The notes: a model not told the origin generated them from the letters alone. A stretch of DNA of 48,950 bases from Candidatus Epulonipiscioides gigas (GCA_001983555.1 LJHE01000010.1:1-48950), one strand, 5' to 3'. Counted from the first letter of the stretch, positions 17,198 through 26,194 are shown. Made by a program: numbers and translations.

Positions 17198-18535
17198 TTA
17201 ATTTTGTAATTTAAGCAATTTATTAATCTCAACTTTATATGCGATTACAAGAGGTATTGCTCCGGCAACCCATGCTATTGGGTCGGCAAGACAAATTCCA
17301 GCAAATCCAATCAAATTAGGTAAAGTATAGGCAATAACAACTCTTCCACCAAGTTCCATTGCTCCTGAAATCATTGGCATAAGAGGTTTACTTAAACTTT
17401 GCACTGCATTTCTAAATAAGAATATAAAGCTCAATGCAATATAAAAAGGAGCAGCATAATTTATTACCATAACAGCACTTGAAATCATATCTACATCCGA
17501 TTGATCTAAAAATGCTAATACAAAAAATTTACCATAAAATACTAAAATAATTCCGATAATGATACAAGTAACTACAGCCATATAAACTGCTGTTTTAACT
17601 CCATAATGTATTCGTTTAAAATCATGAGCTCCTTTATTTTGAGCTACATAAGTAGCAAGCGATACACCATATGTCATAAGTGGTTGCATAGCAATATTTA
17701 ATACTTTATTAGCAGCAGTATATGCCGCAATATATGAAGAACCAAAAGCATTAATTGCTCCTTGAACAATCATTATACCAAATGATAAAATAGAAAATTG
17801 TATAGACATTGGTATGCCCATTTTTAAATGTAGCATATAATAATCTTTCGGAGCTTTAAAGTCTTCTTTTTTTAATCTCAATATTTCAAATTTTTTGTAA
17901 CTATATATGATACAAAGTACAGCAGATATCCCTTGTGATATATTTGTAGCATAAGCAGCTCCTGCAACACCCATATTAAATTCAAGAATAAAAACTAAAT
18001 CCAATATAATATTGATTATACAAGCTAAAATTAGAAAATATATAGGCGTTTTACTATTTCCCATTGCTCGCAAAATTGAAGCTGCCATATTATAAAAAGT
18101 CTGTGTAAAAAGACCTGCTCCAATAATACTTATATAAGTATAAGCATACTCATATATATCAGGTGGAGTATTCATTAATTTAAGTAAAGGTCCAATAAGT
18201 ATAAGCATTAAAAATGTTGAAATAATAGTTACTATAATAATAAGTAAAATACAAGAAGCAATTGCAAAACGCACGCCTTTTTCATCTTTTGCTCCAAATC
18301 TTTGAGATATTAAAATCGAAAAACCACTTGTCATTCCAATAATTAAACTATTTATAAGAAAAAATATCGCTCCTGTTGTACCCACTCCTGCTAGAGCTAA
18401 CGGTCCTACATATTTTCCTACAATTATAGTGTCTACAATAGAGTATACTTGTTGAAATATATTCCCAATTATTAATGGAATTGAGAATATTAAAAGTAGC
18501 TTTAATGGGCTTCCTTTTGTCATATCTAGTGTCAT
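17198..18535 (-). CDS. MATE-family multidrug/cation efflux transporter
   Basis: The 445-residue inner-membrane protein has 12 predicted helices in two MatE halves. Signatures are PLIIGNIFQQVYSIVDTIIVGKYVG at the first helix pair, GMTSGFSILISQRFGA and, in the second half, GIPMSIQFSILSFG and YAAPFYIALS. MATE proteins export drugs or metabolites in exchange for Na+ or H+. Substrate is not predictable. ATG at 18535 follows GGAGG. It lies downstream of rlmH on the same strand (30-base gap), and the two are probably co-transcribed. Confidence 0.9.
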   Translation of the reverse strand: MTLDMTKGSPLKLLLIFSIPLIIGNIFQQVYSIVDTIIVGKYVGPLALAGVGTTGAIFFLINSLIIGMTSGFSILISQRFGAKDEKGVRFAIASCILLIIIVTIISTFLMLILIGPLLKLMNTPPDIYEYAYTYISIIGAGLFTQTFYNMAASILRAMGNSKTPIYFLILACIINIILDLVFILEFNMGVAGAAYATNISQGISAVLCIIYSYKKFEILRLKKEDFKAPKDYYMLHLKMGIPMSIQFSILSFGIMIVQGAINAFGSSYIAAYTAANKVLNIAMQPLMTYGVSLATYVAQNKGAHDFKRIHYGVKTAVYMAVVTCIIIGIILVFYGKFFVLAFLDQSDVDMISSAVMVINYAAPFYIALSFIFLFRNAVQSLSKPLMPMISGAMELGGRVVIAYTLPNLIGFAGICLADPIAWVAGAIPLVIAYKVEINKLLKLQN

Positions 18536-18565
18536 TGTAAAAATCCTCCCTACATAATAATATAT

Positions 18566-19048
18566 TTATTTATGATATGTTTCATTGGCCGAAATTTTAA
18601 AGATTCTATAAATTTGTTCAATTAACATAATACGAAATAATTGATGAGGAAATGTCATTGATGAAAAACTTAATTTCAAATTTGCTCTATCAACTACTTT
18701 TTTAGAAAGCCCTAATGAACCTCCGACCACAAATACTATATGATTTATTCCATTTAAATATACGCCATCTAAAAAATTTGCAAGCTCAGTAGAAGTTTTT
18801 GTTTGTCCTTCAATTATAAGAGCAATTATAAACGCATTTTCAGGAAGTTTTGCTAATATTTTTTCCCCTTCTTTATTTTTTGTAATTTCTTCATCTTTTA
18901 AGGAAGCATTAGTAGGAATTTTCTCATCTGATAGTTCTATTGTAGTTAATTTACAGTACAATTTTAATCTTTTATTATATTCCTCATATGCTTCTTTTAG
19001 ATATTTTTCTTTTAATTTTCCAATACATACTATCTCAATTTTTTTCAT
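18566..19048 (-). CDS. rlmH: 23S rRNA (pseudouridine-1915-N3) methyltransferase RlmH
   Basis: The 160-residue SPOUT-fold methyltransferase modifies pseudouridine 1915 in helix 69 of 23S rRNA using S-adenosylmethionine. Diagnostic motifs are IVCIGKLKEKYL at the start, the knot region HIVFVVGGSLGLS and the C-terminal FSSMTFPHQLFRIMLIEQIYR with the final YHK. Length is exactly that of the family. The ribosome site AAAGGTG precedes the ATG. Confidence 0.96.
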   Translation of the reverse strand: MKKIEIVCIGKLKEKYLKEAYEEYNKRLKLYCKLTTIELSDEKIPTNASLKDEEITKNKEGEKILAKLPENAFIIALIIEGQTKTSTELANFLDGVYLNGINHIVFVVGGSLGLSKKVVDRANLKLSFSSMTFPHQLFRIMLIEQIYRIFKISANETYHK

Positions 19049-19103
19049 TTTATCACCTTTTATAAATAATTATTGCATTATAATCATATAATAGTTTAAA
19101 CTC

Positions 19104-19132
19104 TTTACTTTTATAACTTCTTATTTTATACT
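19104..19132 (+). promoter_or_regulatory. Probable mecA promoter
   Basis: TTTACT (19104-19109), 17-base spacer, TATACT (19127-19132), about 37 bases upstream of the mecA start. Confidence 0.45.
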
Positions 19133-19168
19133 ATAGATATAGTTTATTAAACGAAAGGACCGTGAAAC

Positions 19169-19825
19169 ATGAAAATAGAAAAAATCAGTGACACGCAAAT
19201 CCGTATTACCTTAAACCATGAAGATTTACTAGATAGAAATATAAAACTTACTGAACTTGCGTATGGATCTAAAAAAGCTCAAAATCTATTTCAAGACATG
19301 ATGAGTAAAGCATATGAAGATTTTGGCTTTGAAGCGCAAAATGTACCTTTGATGATTGAAGCTGTTCCTCTTAGCATTGACAGTGTAATGATTGTAGTTA
19401 CAAAAGTTAATGATCCAGAACAGCTTGAAGAGCGTCTTGGTCTTACCGGTGAGCGTCCAACTCATATAACGTTTAAAGAACAACACAGAGATAACTTTTC
19501 TTTTGAAGAAATTGAACCTAACATGTCTGAATATTCAACTTGTTTAATGTATAGATTTGATAATCTTGATGAAATTAGTTCGTTATCTCATCAAATTCAA
19601 CATTTATTTTTTGGAGATAGTTGTATATATAAATATACCGACAAATATTTTCTTCTAATTTCAAATAATCAAAATAATAGTACCGATCAAAATATATTAA
19701 AAAGTGTTTTAAATGAGTTTGGTCGATGTGCTTATCAAAGTAATTTAAATGAGAATTTTCTTATAGAACATGGCACCCCTATAATTAAGAAAAATGCTAT
19801 TGATGTTTTAGCAAAATATTTATAA
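19169..19825 (+). CDS. mecA: Adaptor protein MecA
   Basis: MecA recruits substrates to the ClpC-ClpP protease; in bacilli it controls competence and sporulation regulators. The 218-residue protein has the N-terminal substrate-binding domain (MKIEKISDTQIRITL...LTELAYGSKKAQNLFQDMM), a variable acidic linker (about 95-120) and the C-terminal ClpC-binding domain (CLMYRFDNLDEISSLSHQI). Both domains are complete. The gene is monocistronic, between a TTTACT/TATACT promoter and a clear terminator. Targets in this organism are unknown. Confidence 0.9.
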   Translation: MKIEKISDTQIRITLNHEDLLDRNIKLTELAYGSKKAQNLFQDMMSKAYEDFGFEAQNVPLMIEAVPLSIDSVMIVVTKVNDPEQLEERLGLTGERPTHITFKEQHRDNFSFEEIEPNMSEYSTCLMYRFDNLDEISSLSHQIQHLFFGDSCIYKYTDKYFLLISNNQNNSTDQNILKSVLNEFGRCAYQSNLNENFLIEHGTPIIKKNAIDVLAKYL

Positions 19826-19853
19826 ATGCCCGAAGTTTTTAGGGCATTTTTTT
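19824..19853 (+). terminator. Intrinsic terminator after mecA
   Basis: AAATGCCC and GGGCATTT form the stem around a ten-base loop, followed by a T-run. It overlaps the mecA stop region and separates it from the convergent nucleotidase gene. Confidence 0.85.
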
Positions 19854-19859
19854 ATTTAT

Positions 19860-21335
19860 CTATTTTATTATCGTGAAATATCTCGTATCATCCACCATTA
19901 AATTCTTATGCTTTTGAATATATTCTATGATTAATTCTTGGATATTTTCACTATACTCTCGTATAATTTCACATTTAGAATAAAAATCATATTCACCTGT
20001 GCCAGTTGCACGATAGTCGCTCATACATAAAGTATAATCTTTATTTTTATCTAAAGGAGTATTTATAGTTACTCTACTTCCTATTGGCTTTGATATATCT
20101 ATAGTATAATAAAAGCCTGAGAAAAAATCATAATTATAATGAGTTATTTTAGGTTTTAAAAATTTGTTTGAAATTTGAATTTCATCATCTACTAGAGCAT
20201 AGTATTGTGCTACTCGTTCTAGTGCCTGTTTTAAAATATTATAATTTACTTTTAAAACTTTTAACGTATTTGGAAATTGGTACGCAGCAACAATATCTCG
20301 TATAGTTATACTTGTATCAAATCCCATTAAATTATTACCAAGAGCAGTACAAGAAAAATCAGCCTTTGTATAATCTAATTGTACTTGATTGCAGAAATTT
20401 GCAAGTAATGAACCTTCAAGTGCTAAAGTAAGTTTATCTTTTGCTTCTATTTTCAAATTAAATTTTCCCACTGATTGGTCAAGCCATTTATTAACTTCTC
20501 CCTGAATTTGTTTTAAAGATGGACTAATTTCTACAGCAATATTTTTAGGTTTTCGTACCTCCCCTTTTATATTTTTACCATCTATTTCAATATATCCATA
20601 TTCTACTGCATTGTGCTTAAGCTGCATTGTAAAAGTACCAAATAAATCTGCTCCATCAACTGGCATATGTTGATGACCTGTTAGTAAAATATCAAAATCT
20701 AATTCTTTGCAGATTTTATATCCAACGTTTTCTTTTGTATTGCTTAATACTTCTCCTGTAATTATATCACACTCAAATCCACCATGATAGATACAAATTG
20801 TAACATCACATTTATTTTTTATTAATTCCAAAGCTTGCTTAAGGCTTGAAAATACATCTTTAATTTCAATATTTTCAAGATGTTCGGGCTTTTCCCATAT
20901 TGGAACAAATTCTGTCACAGCTCCAACTATACCAATTTTGGTGCCATCTTCACATTCACGTATATCATAAGGAATTATTTTTAACTGATGAGTTTTATCA
21001 ACAATATTTGCTATAACACATTTTGCATTTAATGTATCTACATACTTTTTTAATATAGTATAGCCATAATTAAAGTCATGATTGCCGAGAGTGACATAAT
21101 CATAGCCTATTTTATTAAATACATGCGCTACAATACATTCATCTAAGTTTTCCCACATATATTTTGTAAAAGGAGAGCCTTGAATAGTATCTCCAGCATC
21201 AATAATAAGAGTATTTCCATCTTTTTTAAATTCAGCTCCACAAGAAAGCAGACCTATCGGAACTGTTTGATTATTTGCATAGTTTACGGGTAAAACAACA
21301 CCATGAGTATCTGTAGTATAATAAATTTTAATCAT
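19860..21335 (-). CDS. 5'-nucleotidase/UDP-sugar hydrolase-family metallophosphoesterase, apparently cytoplasmic
   Basis: This is a 491-residue two-domain enzyme. The N-terminal metallophosphoesterase domain shows DTHG (9-12), DAGD, GNHDFNYG, YHGG and GHQHMPVDG, a complete dinuclear metal site. The C-terminal 5'-nucleotidase domain (about 295-480) includes YDFFSGFYYTIDIS and YRATGTGEYDFY, with the aromatic pair that stacks on the base. Most relatives are exported; this one starts directly with IKIYYTTDTHG and has no signal peptide or anchor, so it should act in the cytoplasm on nucleotides or related phosphoesters. The ATG follows GAAAGGTGAG. Confidence 0.85.
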   Translation of the reverse strand: MIKIYYTTDTHGVVLPVNYANNQTVPIGLLSCGAEFKKDGNTLIIDAGDTIQGSPFTKYMWENLDECIVAHVFNKIGYDYVTLGNHDFNYGYTILKKYVDTLNAKCVIANIVDKTHQLKIIPYDIRECEDGTKIGIVGAVTEFVPIWEKPEHLENIEIKDVFSSLKQALELIKNKCDVTICIYHGGFECDIITGEVLSNTKENVGYKICKELDFDILLTGHQHMPVDGADLFGTFTMQLKHNAVEYGYIEIDGKNIKGEVRKPKNIAVEISPSLKQIQGEVNKWLDQSVGKFNLKIEAKDKLTLALEGSLLANFCNQVQLDYTKADFSCTALGNNLMGFDTSITIRDIVAAYQFPNTLKVLKVNYNILKQALERVAQYYALVDDEIQISNKFLKPKITHYNYDFFSGFYYTIDISKPIGSRVTINTPLDKNKDYTLCMSDYRATGTGEYDFYSKCEIIREYSENIQELIIEYIQKHKNLMVDDTRYFTIIK

Positions 21336-21398
21336 GTCATTCTCACCTTTCTATTAATAAATTTATTATTAGTTTAACCAGAAAAAGATAAATAAGCC

Positions 21399-21427
21399 TT
21401 TATAAATTTTACTTTTTATGGTATAAT
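21399..21427 (+). promoter_or_regulatory. Weak promoter upstream of the rhomboid-like gene
   Basis: TTTATA (21399-21404), 17-base spacer and a perfect TATAAT (21422-21427). The -35 is poor, so the call rests mainly on the -10 and its position. Confidence 0.4.
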
Positions 21428-21477
21428 AAGTTAATACATGTTATATAATTATTTTTTGTAGAAATGAGGAGGTTAAA

Positions 21478-22284
21478 ATGCAATTTTTAGATAAATTAGA
21501 AAGAAAATTTGGTAAATTTGCTATCCCAAATTTAATGCTTTATATTATCTTTGGACAAGGAATAGTATTTTTTGCTACTCTTATCAATCCAATTTTGCTC
21601 AATAATTTTTCATTTAGTTGGGCACATATATTGCAAGGACAGGTTTGGAGATTAATTACTTTTATATTTATTCCAACTTCATTAGAGCCCATGTGGTTTT
21701 TATTAATGGTTATCATTTATTATTCAGTTGGTAGTAATTTAGAACGTATTTTAGGCACATTTAATTTTAATTTTTATTATTTTATTAGTATTATATGTAC
21801 AATTATTATTTGTGCTATTTTCGGTATTCAAGGAAATATTGGAACATATATCAATACCTCTTTATGGCTATCACTTGCTACATTTATGCCTGAGATGAGT
21901 TTTTACTTATATTTTATTATTCCTCTTAAAGCTAAATATCTTGTTTATATATATTTATTATTTATGTTATGGGATGTTATAGGTTCTTCAAATAAAATTG
22001 CTACCTTATTACAGATAATAGCATCACTTGCAGGCTATATAATATTTTTTGTTATCCCATTAATAAGAGGAAATAAATTTAAAATTTGGCAACATTCAAA
22101 TAATAAGCAAAAATCTAAATCAAGAACTAAATCTGATAAAGTTGATAAAGTTATTAAAGTAGCATTTCATAAGTGTACAGTATGTGGTAAAACAGAATTA
22201 GATGATGAAGATTTAGATTTTAGATATTGCTCAACTTGTAATAAAGAATATTGTATAGACCATCTGAAATTTCACGACCATTAA
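21478..22284 (+). CDS. Rhomboid-like membrane protein with C-terminal zinc finger, probably not a protease
   Basis: The 268-residue protein has six or seven helices in a rhomboid-type layout (WRLITFIFIP...WFLLMVIIYYSVGSNLER, typical of the L1 loop and helix 2). The protease residues are absent: the GxSG motif is replaced by INTSLWL and the helix-6 His by QIIASLAG. A basic linker (about 200-225) leads to a C-terminal metal-binding finger, C-x2-C near 234-237 and C-x2-C plus C-x4-H-x3-H at the end. This makes it a pseudo-rhomboid, perhaps a membrane chaperone or adaptor. The start follows GAGGAGG. Confidence 0.75.
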   Translation: MQFLDKLERKFGKFAIPNLMLYIIFGQGIVFFATLINPILLNNFSFSWAHILQGQVWRLITFIFIPTSLEPMWFLLMVIIYYSVGSNLERILGTFNFNFYYFISIICTIIICAIFGIQGNIGTYINTSLWLSLATFMPEMSFYLYFIIPLKAKYLVYIYLLFMLWDVIGSSNKIATLLQIIASLAGYIIFFVIPLIRGNKFKIWQHSNNKQKSKSRTKSDKVDKVIKVAFHKCTVCGKTELDDEDLDFRYCSTCNKEYCIDHLKFHDH

Positions 22285-22297
22285 ATTTATAATAGTA

Positions 22298-22344
22298 AAA
22301 AAATAAGAAGCTCCTTTATCTAATATGATATATGGGAGCTTCTT
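22298..22344 (-). terminator. Intrinsic terminator of the repeat-protein gene
   Basis: On the minus strand AAGAAGCTCC and GGAGCTTCTT form a perfect 10-bp stem with a 20-base loop, followed by TATTTTTTT. It lies about 20 bases after the stop of the minus-strand repeat-protein gene. Confidence 0.85.
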
Positions 22345-22365
22345 CATACATATATTTAAAAATAA

Positions 22366-23184
22366 TTAATCATTTGAAGCATTTAAGTTAATATTACGTC
22401 CAAATGAACTAAATTTATAATCTAAGATTTTTCCAGTAGGAATTTGAATTAATATATTCCCTTCAACATATTCAGGTTTTTGCTCATTCGAAGTATATTG
22501 ATTGATTGTTAAGATGTCATTATTTATAGAAATAGTATTTTTAGCATCGCTCGGTACATTTTTTAATTTAGAGCTATCAAGAACACTAACTGTATTAACG
22601 TTGGCTTCTTCAACTTTAACAGGAATATTAAAAATATTTAACTCTATTTTGGCAATATCTTTGAAAAACATTTCTCCTGATGGAGTAGCAGATACATTTA
22701 TATTATTTTGGACTTTCAAATCATCATTTTCAATGAGCTCAAAATCAAATTCATCTAGCCCATTGAAGAAATCAAAATTAAATATATCATCTCCATTTAG
22801 CTCAAAATCAAATATATTATCTTCATCTAGCTCAAAATCAAATTCATCTAACCCATTAAAATCAAAATTAAATACATTATCTCCATCGAGTTCAAAATTA
22901 AAATCGTCTAGCCCATTGAAATCAAAATTAAATATATCATCTTCATCGAGTTCAAAATTAAAATCGTCTAGCCCATTGAAATCAAAATTAAATATATCAT
23001 CTCCATCTAGTTCAAAATTAAAATCATCTAAACCATTAAAATCAAAGTCAAATATATCTTCATCCTTGTCATTAATATCAAATTCAAAGTCGTCTAGTCC
23101 GTTAAAATTAAAATCAAACGCCATCAATGGACTTATATTTGCAACAGCAATACTTATTGCTAAAATACCCCAAAATTTTTTCAT
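22366..23184 (-). CDS. Secreted Phe/Asp-rich tandem-repeat protein of unknown function
   Basis: The 272-residue product has a signal peptide (1-22, ending in MAF). Residues about 23-160 are a low-complexity region built from five or six copies of a 20-residue unit of the type FNFDFNGLDDFNFELDGDDI, strongly acidic and alternating Phe with Asp/Glu/Asn. The last 100 residues form an ordinary domain with beta-strand pattern (IELNIFNIPVKVEEANVNTV...NILIQIPTGKILDYKFSSFG), faintly like DUF4097-type adhesin regions. I recognise no family for the whole. Exported acidic repeats could bind Ca2+ or self-assemble, but that is speculation. The ATG at 23184 is chosen because the upstream in-frame ATG lies before the AAGGTGG ribosome site. 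Monocistronic, with its own terminator. Confidence 0.75.
   Translation of the reverse strand: MKKFWGILAISIAVANISPLMAFDFNFNGLDDFEFDINDKDEDIFDFDFNGLDDFNFELDGDDIFNFDFNGLDDFNFELDEDDIFNFDFNGLDDFNFELDGDNVFNFDFNGLDEFDFELDEDNIFDFELNGDDIFNFDFFNGLDEFDFELIENDDLKVQNNINVSATPSGEMFFKDIAKIELNIFNIPVKVEEANVNTVSVLDSSKLKNVPSDAKNTISINNDILTINQYTSNEQKPEYVEGNILIQIPTGKILDYKFSSFGRNINLNASND
22733..23118 (-). repeat. 60-bp in-frame tandem repeats
   Basis: About five to six direct repeats of a 60-bp unit encode the Phe/Asp-rich region. Two central copies (about 22909-22968 and the following 60 bases) are almost identical in DNA, while outer copies have drifted and one is truncated to about half. Whole units are gained or lost without breaking the frame, so copy number is likely to vary between strains. 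Confidence 0.85.
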
Positions 23185-23204
23185 AAAATATCCACCTTTC
23201 ATAC

Positions 23205-23219
23205 TTTCATATTATGAAA
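23205..23219. promoter_or_regulatory. 15-bp palindrome upstream of the repeat-protein gene
   Basis: TTTCATA-T-TATGAAA is a perfect palindrome immediately upstream of the ribosome site of the repeat-protein gene. It may be an operator or a 5'-leader hairpin. The remaining 247 bases up to 23466 are AT-rich and hold the divergent promoters, which I cannot place firmly. Confidence 0.35.
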
Positions 23220-23466
23220 TTATATATCTCTAAATTTGTAGCTAAATAATTAAAACATATACTTATAATACTTAGATTTATTGATTTATGATAATAATTT
23301 ATAATGTTTATATATTATATGTTTATTATAATTATAAATTACATTGTACAAAATTAGCGGAATTTACTGCTTGAAAAAATATAATGCGAATTTTATTAAA
23401 GTTCTTTTAAAATCATATAAATTGTAGTACAATAATAAAAGAATTAAATTTTTGTGAGGGAAAATT

Positions 23467-24246
23467 ATGACAAAAGAAGATATTAATGTAATAGATATTT
23501 GTATTTTAGCTAGTGAGCTACTTCTTTATAATGGAGCTGAAGTTTTCAGAGTTAGAGATACTGTAACACGAATTGCACAATCTTATGATGTCTGTGATTT
23601 TGAAATATATGTTCTTTCAACAGGTATTTTTATGTCTATTTCTGAAGATGGAGAACATTATTCAACAAGTATCAACAGTGTACCATTACCTATTATACAT
23701 CTTGGACGTGTAGCGGAAATTTGTAATTTATCAAGACGAATTGTTGAGCAAGGTTGCTCTTTAGAAACGGTATATGAAGAACTAAACCGTATTAAACAAA
23801 TTCCGTATAATGGAATAAGTTTTAAAGTAGTATGTGCCGCAATTGCTAGTAGCTCTTTTTGTTATTTTTTAGGTGGTGGACTAATTGATATTTTTGCAAG
23901 TATTATTGCTGGAGCAGTTTTACATTTATTCCTAGCTTATATTGCTAGAAAACAAATCTCTAAAATGATGATAAATATTTTAGGTGCAGCAGTTGCTACT
24001 ATTTGTTGTCTTATAATGCATAATTTAAATTTTTGTAAAAATATAGATACTTTAATAAGTGCCTCTATTATTTCATTAGTTCCAGGAGTTGCTCTAACAA
24101 ATGGAATTAGAGATTTATTTAGTAGTGACTATCTTTCGGGTACCATTAAACTAATAGATGCTATTTTAGTTGCATTTTCTATTGCAGTAGGCGTTGGTGG
24201 TATACTTATTATGTGGAAAAATTTATTTGGAGGTTATTTATTGTGA
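23467..24246 (+). CDS. ThrE-family threonine/serine exporter, large subunit (DUF1212)
   Basis: The 259-residue protein carries the ThrE N-terminal (DUF1212/PF06738-type) region: a soluble start with GAEVFRVRDTVTRIA and IYVLSTGIFMSI, then five membrane helices with SFCYFLGG and SLVPGVALTNGIRDLFSSDYLSG. In actinobacterial ThrE, both halves are one polypeptide; in Firmicutes they are two adjacent genes, as here. The predicted role is export of threonine/serine or related small molecules. ATG follows GAGGG. The stop overlaps the next gene's GTG as GTGA. Confidence 0.85.
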   Translation: MTKEDINVIDICILASELLLYNGAEVFRVRDTVTRIAQSYDVCDFEIYVLSTGIFMSISEDGEHYSTSINSVPLPIIHLGRVAEICNLSRRIVEQGCSLETVYEELNRIKQIPYNGISFKVVCAAIASSSFCYFLGGGLIDIFASIIAGAVLHLFLAYIARKQISKMMINILGAAVATICCLIMHNLNFCKNIDTLISASIISLVPGVALTNGIRDLFSSDYLSGTIKLIDAILVAFSIAVGVGGILIMWKNLFGGYLL

Positions 24247-24710
24247 TTTTTTTTATTGTAGCATTTATTTCAGCAATATCTTTTTCTGTTTTACTTAATG
24301 TTCCTAAAAATCAATATTTATATTGTGGCATAAGTGGAACAATTTGTCATATTGTAAATAAACTAGTTCTCTCACAAGGATATTCTGATGTTATGGCATC
24401 ATTTTTTGCAACACTTGTATTAACATTTGTATGTAGATTTTTGGCAATAGCTAGAAAAATGCCTATTACTATTTTTTTAATATCAGGTATTTTTCCTCTA
24501 GTCCCCGGAGCTGGAATATATTATACAGCCTATTATTTTATAAATAACCAAAATATATTAGCTCTTGAGGAGGGTTTAGAAACGGTTAAAATTGCAATAG
24601 GAATATCACTTGGAATTTTATTTGTTTTATCTTTACCTCAATGGTTTTTTGACAAAATGGTACTAAAGAAAAATCCAAAATCTAAAAAGGAGATCTCCAA
24701 TGAAAATTAA
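24243..24710 (+). CDS. ThrE-family exporter, small subunit (ThrE_2 / DUF3815)
   Basis: The 155-residue membrane protein has five helices and completes the split ThrE exporter. Motifs are YCGISGTICHIV near the start and SGIFPLVPGAGIYYTAYYF, the mirror of the PGVAL loop in the partner. I take GTG at 24243 as the start: it overlaps the upstream stop as GTGA and has TTTGGAGG nine bases upstream. The GTG at 24213 lacks such a site. It overlaps the following glycosidase gene by 11 bases. Confidence 0.82.
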   Translation: MIFFIVAFISAISFSVLLNVPKNQYLYCGISGTICHIVNKLVLSQGYSDVMASFFATLVLTFVCRFLAIARKMPITIFLISGIFPLVPGAGIYYTAYYFINNQNILALEEGLETVKIAIGISLGILFVLSLPQWFFDKMVLKKNPKSKKEISNEN

Positions 24711-25824
24711 AACATGTTTATTTACGTCAATATTAATTCTTACACAATCTTTTACTATATTTGCTAAGGAAGAACAAATGAGAGGTATTTGGATAAGTAC
24801 AGTTGTAAATTTAGATTTTCCTAAAAATATAGATGACCCACTTTTACAACAAGAAGAAATGATAGGGTATCTTGATGAGCTTGAAAAAATTGGTATTAAT
24901 ACAATTATGCTACAAGTTAGACCTACTGCTGATGCTCTATATGAATCTAAAATAAATCCTTATTCAAGTTTTTTAACTGGAGTACAAGGTCAAGACCCGG
25001 GATATGACCCTCTTAAATTTACAATTGAAGAAGCTCATAAAAGAAATATCAAAGTACATGCTTGGCTCAATCCATATAGAGTTAGCAAAGCAGGCACAAC
25101 TATAGACGACCTTGCTCTTACACATCCAGCACGACTTAATCCCTCAATAATATTTACATTTGAAGATGCTCTATACTATAATCCAGAACTAGAAACTGTA
25201 AAAGTTCATATAGAAAGTACAATAGAAGAGATTGTTAGAAATTATGATGTTGATGGTATACACTTTGATGATTATTTCTATCCTTCAGGCTATCCTCTTC
25301 CAAATGGTGAAAACGGTGATGGAAAAATTGCTGATAATAGACGCTATCATGTAAATGATATGATAAAAAGAGTAAGTGAAGTAATTGAAGAAGTTGATTC
25401 TAATGTTGAATTTGGAATTAGTCCTATGGGTATTTGGAAAAATGATTTGTATGATGTGACAGGCTCTGCAACAAGTGGTGGTCAAGCATATTATGATGTA
25501 TATGCAGATGCGAGAATGTGGATTAAAAATGAATGGATAGATTATATTGTTCCTCAAATTTATTGGGAAATAGACCATAAAGCTGCAAATTATGAAATAC
25601 TTATAGACTGGTGGAGCAATGAAGTTAAAGGAACAAATGTAGCTTTATATATAGGTCAAGCATTGTATAAAGATGTAGTTGCTAAAGAAATTATAGATCA
25701 GCTTAAGTTAAATGAACAATATGACGAAATTAAAGGTAGTGTGTTTTTTACATTAGATGATTTATTGGATAATCGTCAAAATGCAAAAAAAAGTCTAACA
25801 CAATATTATTCACAAATAAAATAA
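24700..25824 (+). CDS. Secreted GHL10-family glycoside hydrolase (DigH/YngK-like)
   Basis: The 374-residue TIM-barrel protein has a signal peptide (1-22, TIFA/KEE). It belongs to the GHL10 (PF02638-type) family: MRGIWISTV at the barrel start, INTIMLQVRPTADALYES, VHAWLNPYR, VDGIHFDDYFYP (with the likely acid residues), FGISPMGIW and DYIVPQIYW. E. coli DigH of this family cleaves denuded peptidoglycan glycan strands, so a role in wall turnover is likely. It is complete and overlaps the ThrE small subunit gene; why these are coupled is unclear. Confidence 0.85.
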   Translation: MKIKTCLFTSILILTQSFTIFAKEEQMRGIWISTVVNLDFPKNIDDPLLQQEEMIGYLDELEKIGINTIMLQVRPTADALYESKINPYSSFLTGVQGQDPGYDPLKFTIEEAHKRNIKVHAWLNPYRVSKAGTTIDDLALTHPARLNPSIIFTFEDALYYNPELETVKVHIESTIEEIVRNYDVDGIHFDDYFYPSGYPLPNGENGDGKIADNRRYHVNDMIKRVSEVIEEVDSNVEFGISPMGIWKNDLYDVTGSATSGGQAYYDVYADARMWIKNEWIDYIVPQIYWEIDHKAANYEILIDWWSNEVKGTNVALYIGQALYKDVVAKEIIDQLKLNEQYDEIKGSVFFTLDDLLDNRQNAKKSLTQYYSQIK

Positions 25825-25903
25825 ACCATGTTTTAAGGAAATGTAAGTATTTAATAAATTTGTTCAAATATGATTAAATATACTTAAAGAAGTTAATAAT
25901 CAC

Positions 25904-26194
25904 ATGAAGCATATTACAAATTATAAGCCTAAAGACTTTGCAGTTATAAGTAATAAAATAACCAAGAAGAATATTGATAAGACTACAAAAGTTAAGAAAA
26001 TACAAAAGAAGTTAAAGCGTGAATAAAAAGGCTTTCAAGGAAATATGAATGTCTTAAAAAACAAAATAAAACTAGAAAAGGAGAAGCTACTAGACAAAAT
26101 ATCCGTAAACAAGTAGTTAAAGTACAAAGACTTTATCAAGTATGTACCGATGGCTAGTCGGGAAGTAACGCCCTCGGAGTGTTATATTAAATGA
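25904..26194 (+). pseudogene. tnpB: Decayed tnpB (IS605 OrfB) fragment
   Basis: Three frames must be joined to read this relic. Frame 1 (25904-26026) gives a Lys-rich stretch ending KVKKIQKKLKRE then stop. Frame 2 (26023-26157) continues with RLSRKYECLKKQNKTRKGEA and TRQNIRKQVVKVQRLYQ, the helical segment typical of TnpB, then stop. A third frame (26150-26194) gives MASREVTPSE, like a TnpB C-terminus. So there is a frameshift near 26022 and the catalytic RuvC core between the last two pieces is deleted. The gene cannot make a nuclease. No flanking element ends are clear. It fills the gap between the glycosidase gene and the DnaJ-domain gene. Confidence 0.75.

Noticed and set aside
22733-23118. 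Regular 60-bp repeats as a possible CRISPR array
   Set aside because: The units are contiguous, contain no unique spacers, keep an open reading frame and have no cas genes nearby.
22502-23233. Long plus-strand ORF rich in Ser and Lys
   Set aside because: It is the exact antisense of the Phe/Asp repeat gene; its low complexity follows from the repeats, and it has no ribosome site. The minus-strand frame has a signal peptide, a ribosome site and a terminator.
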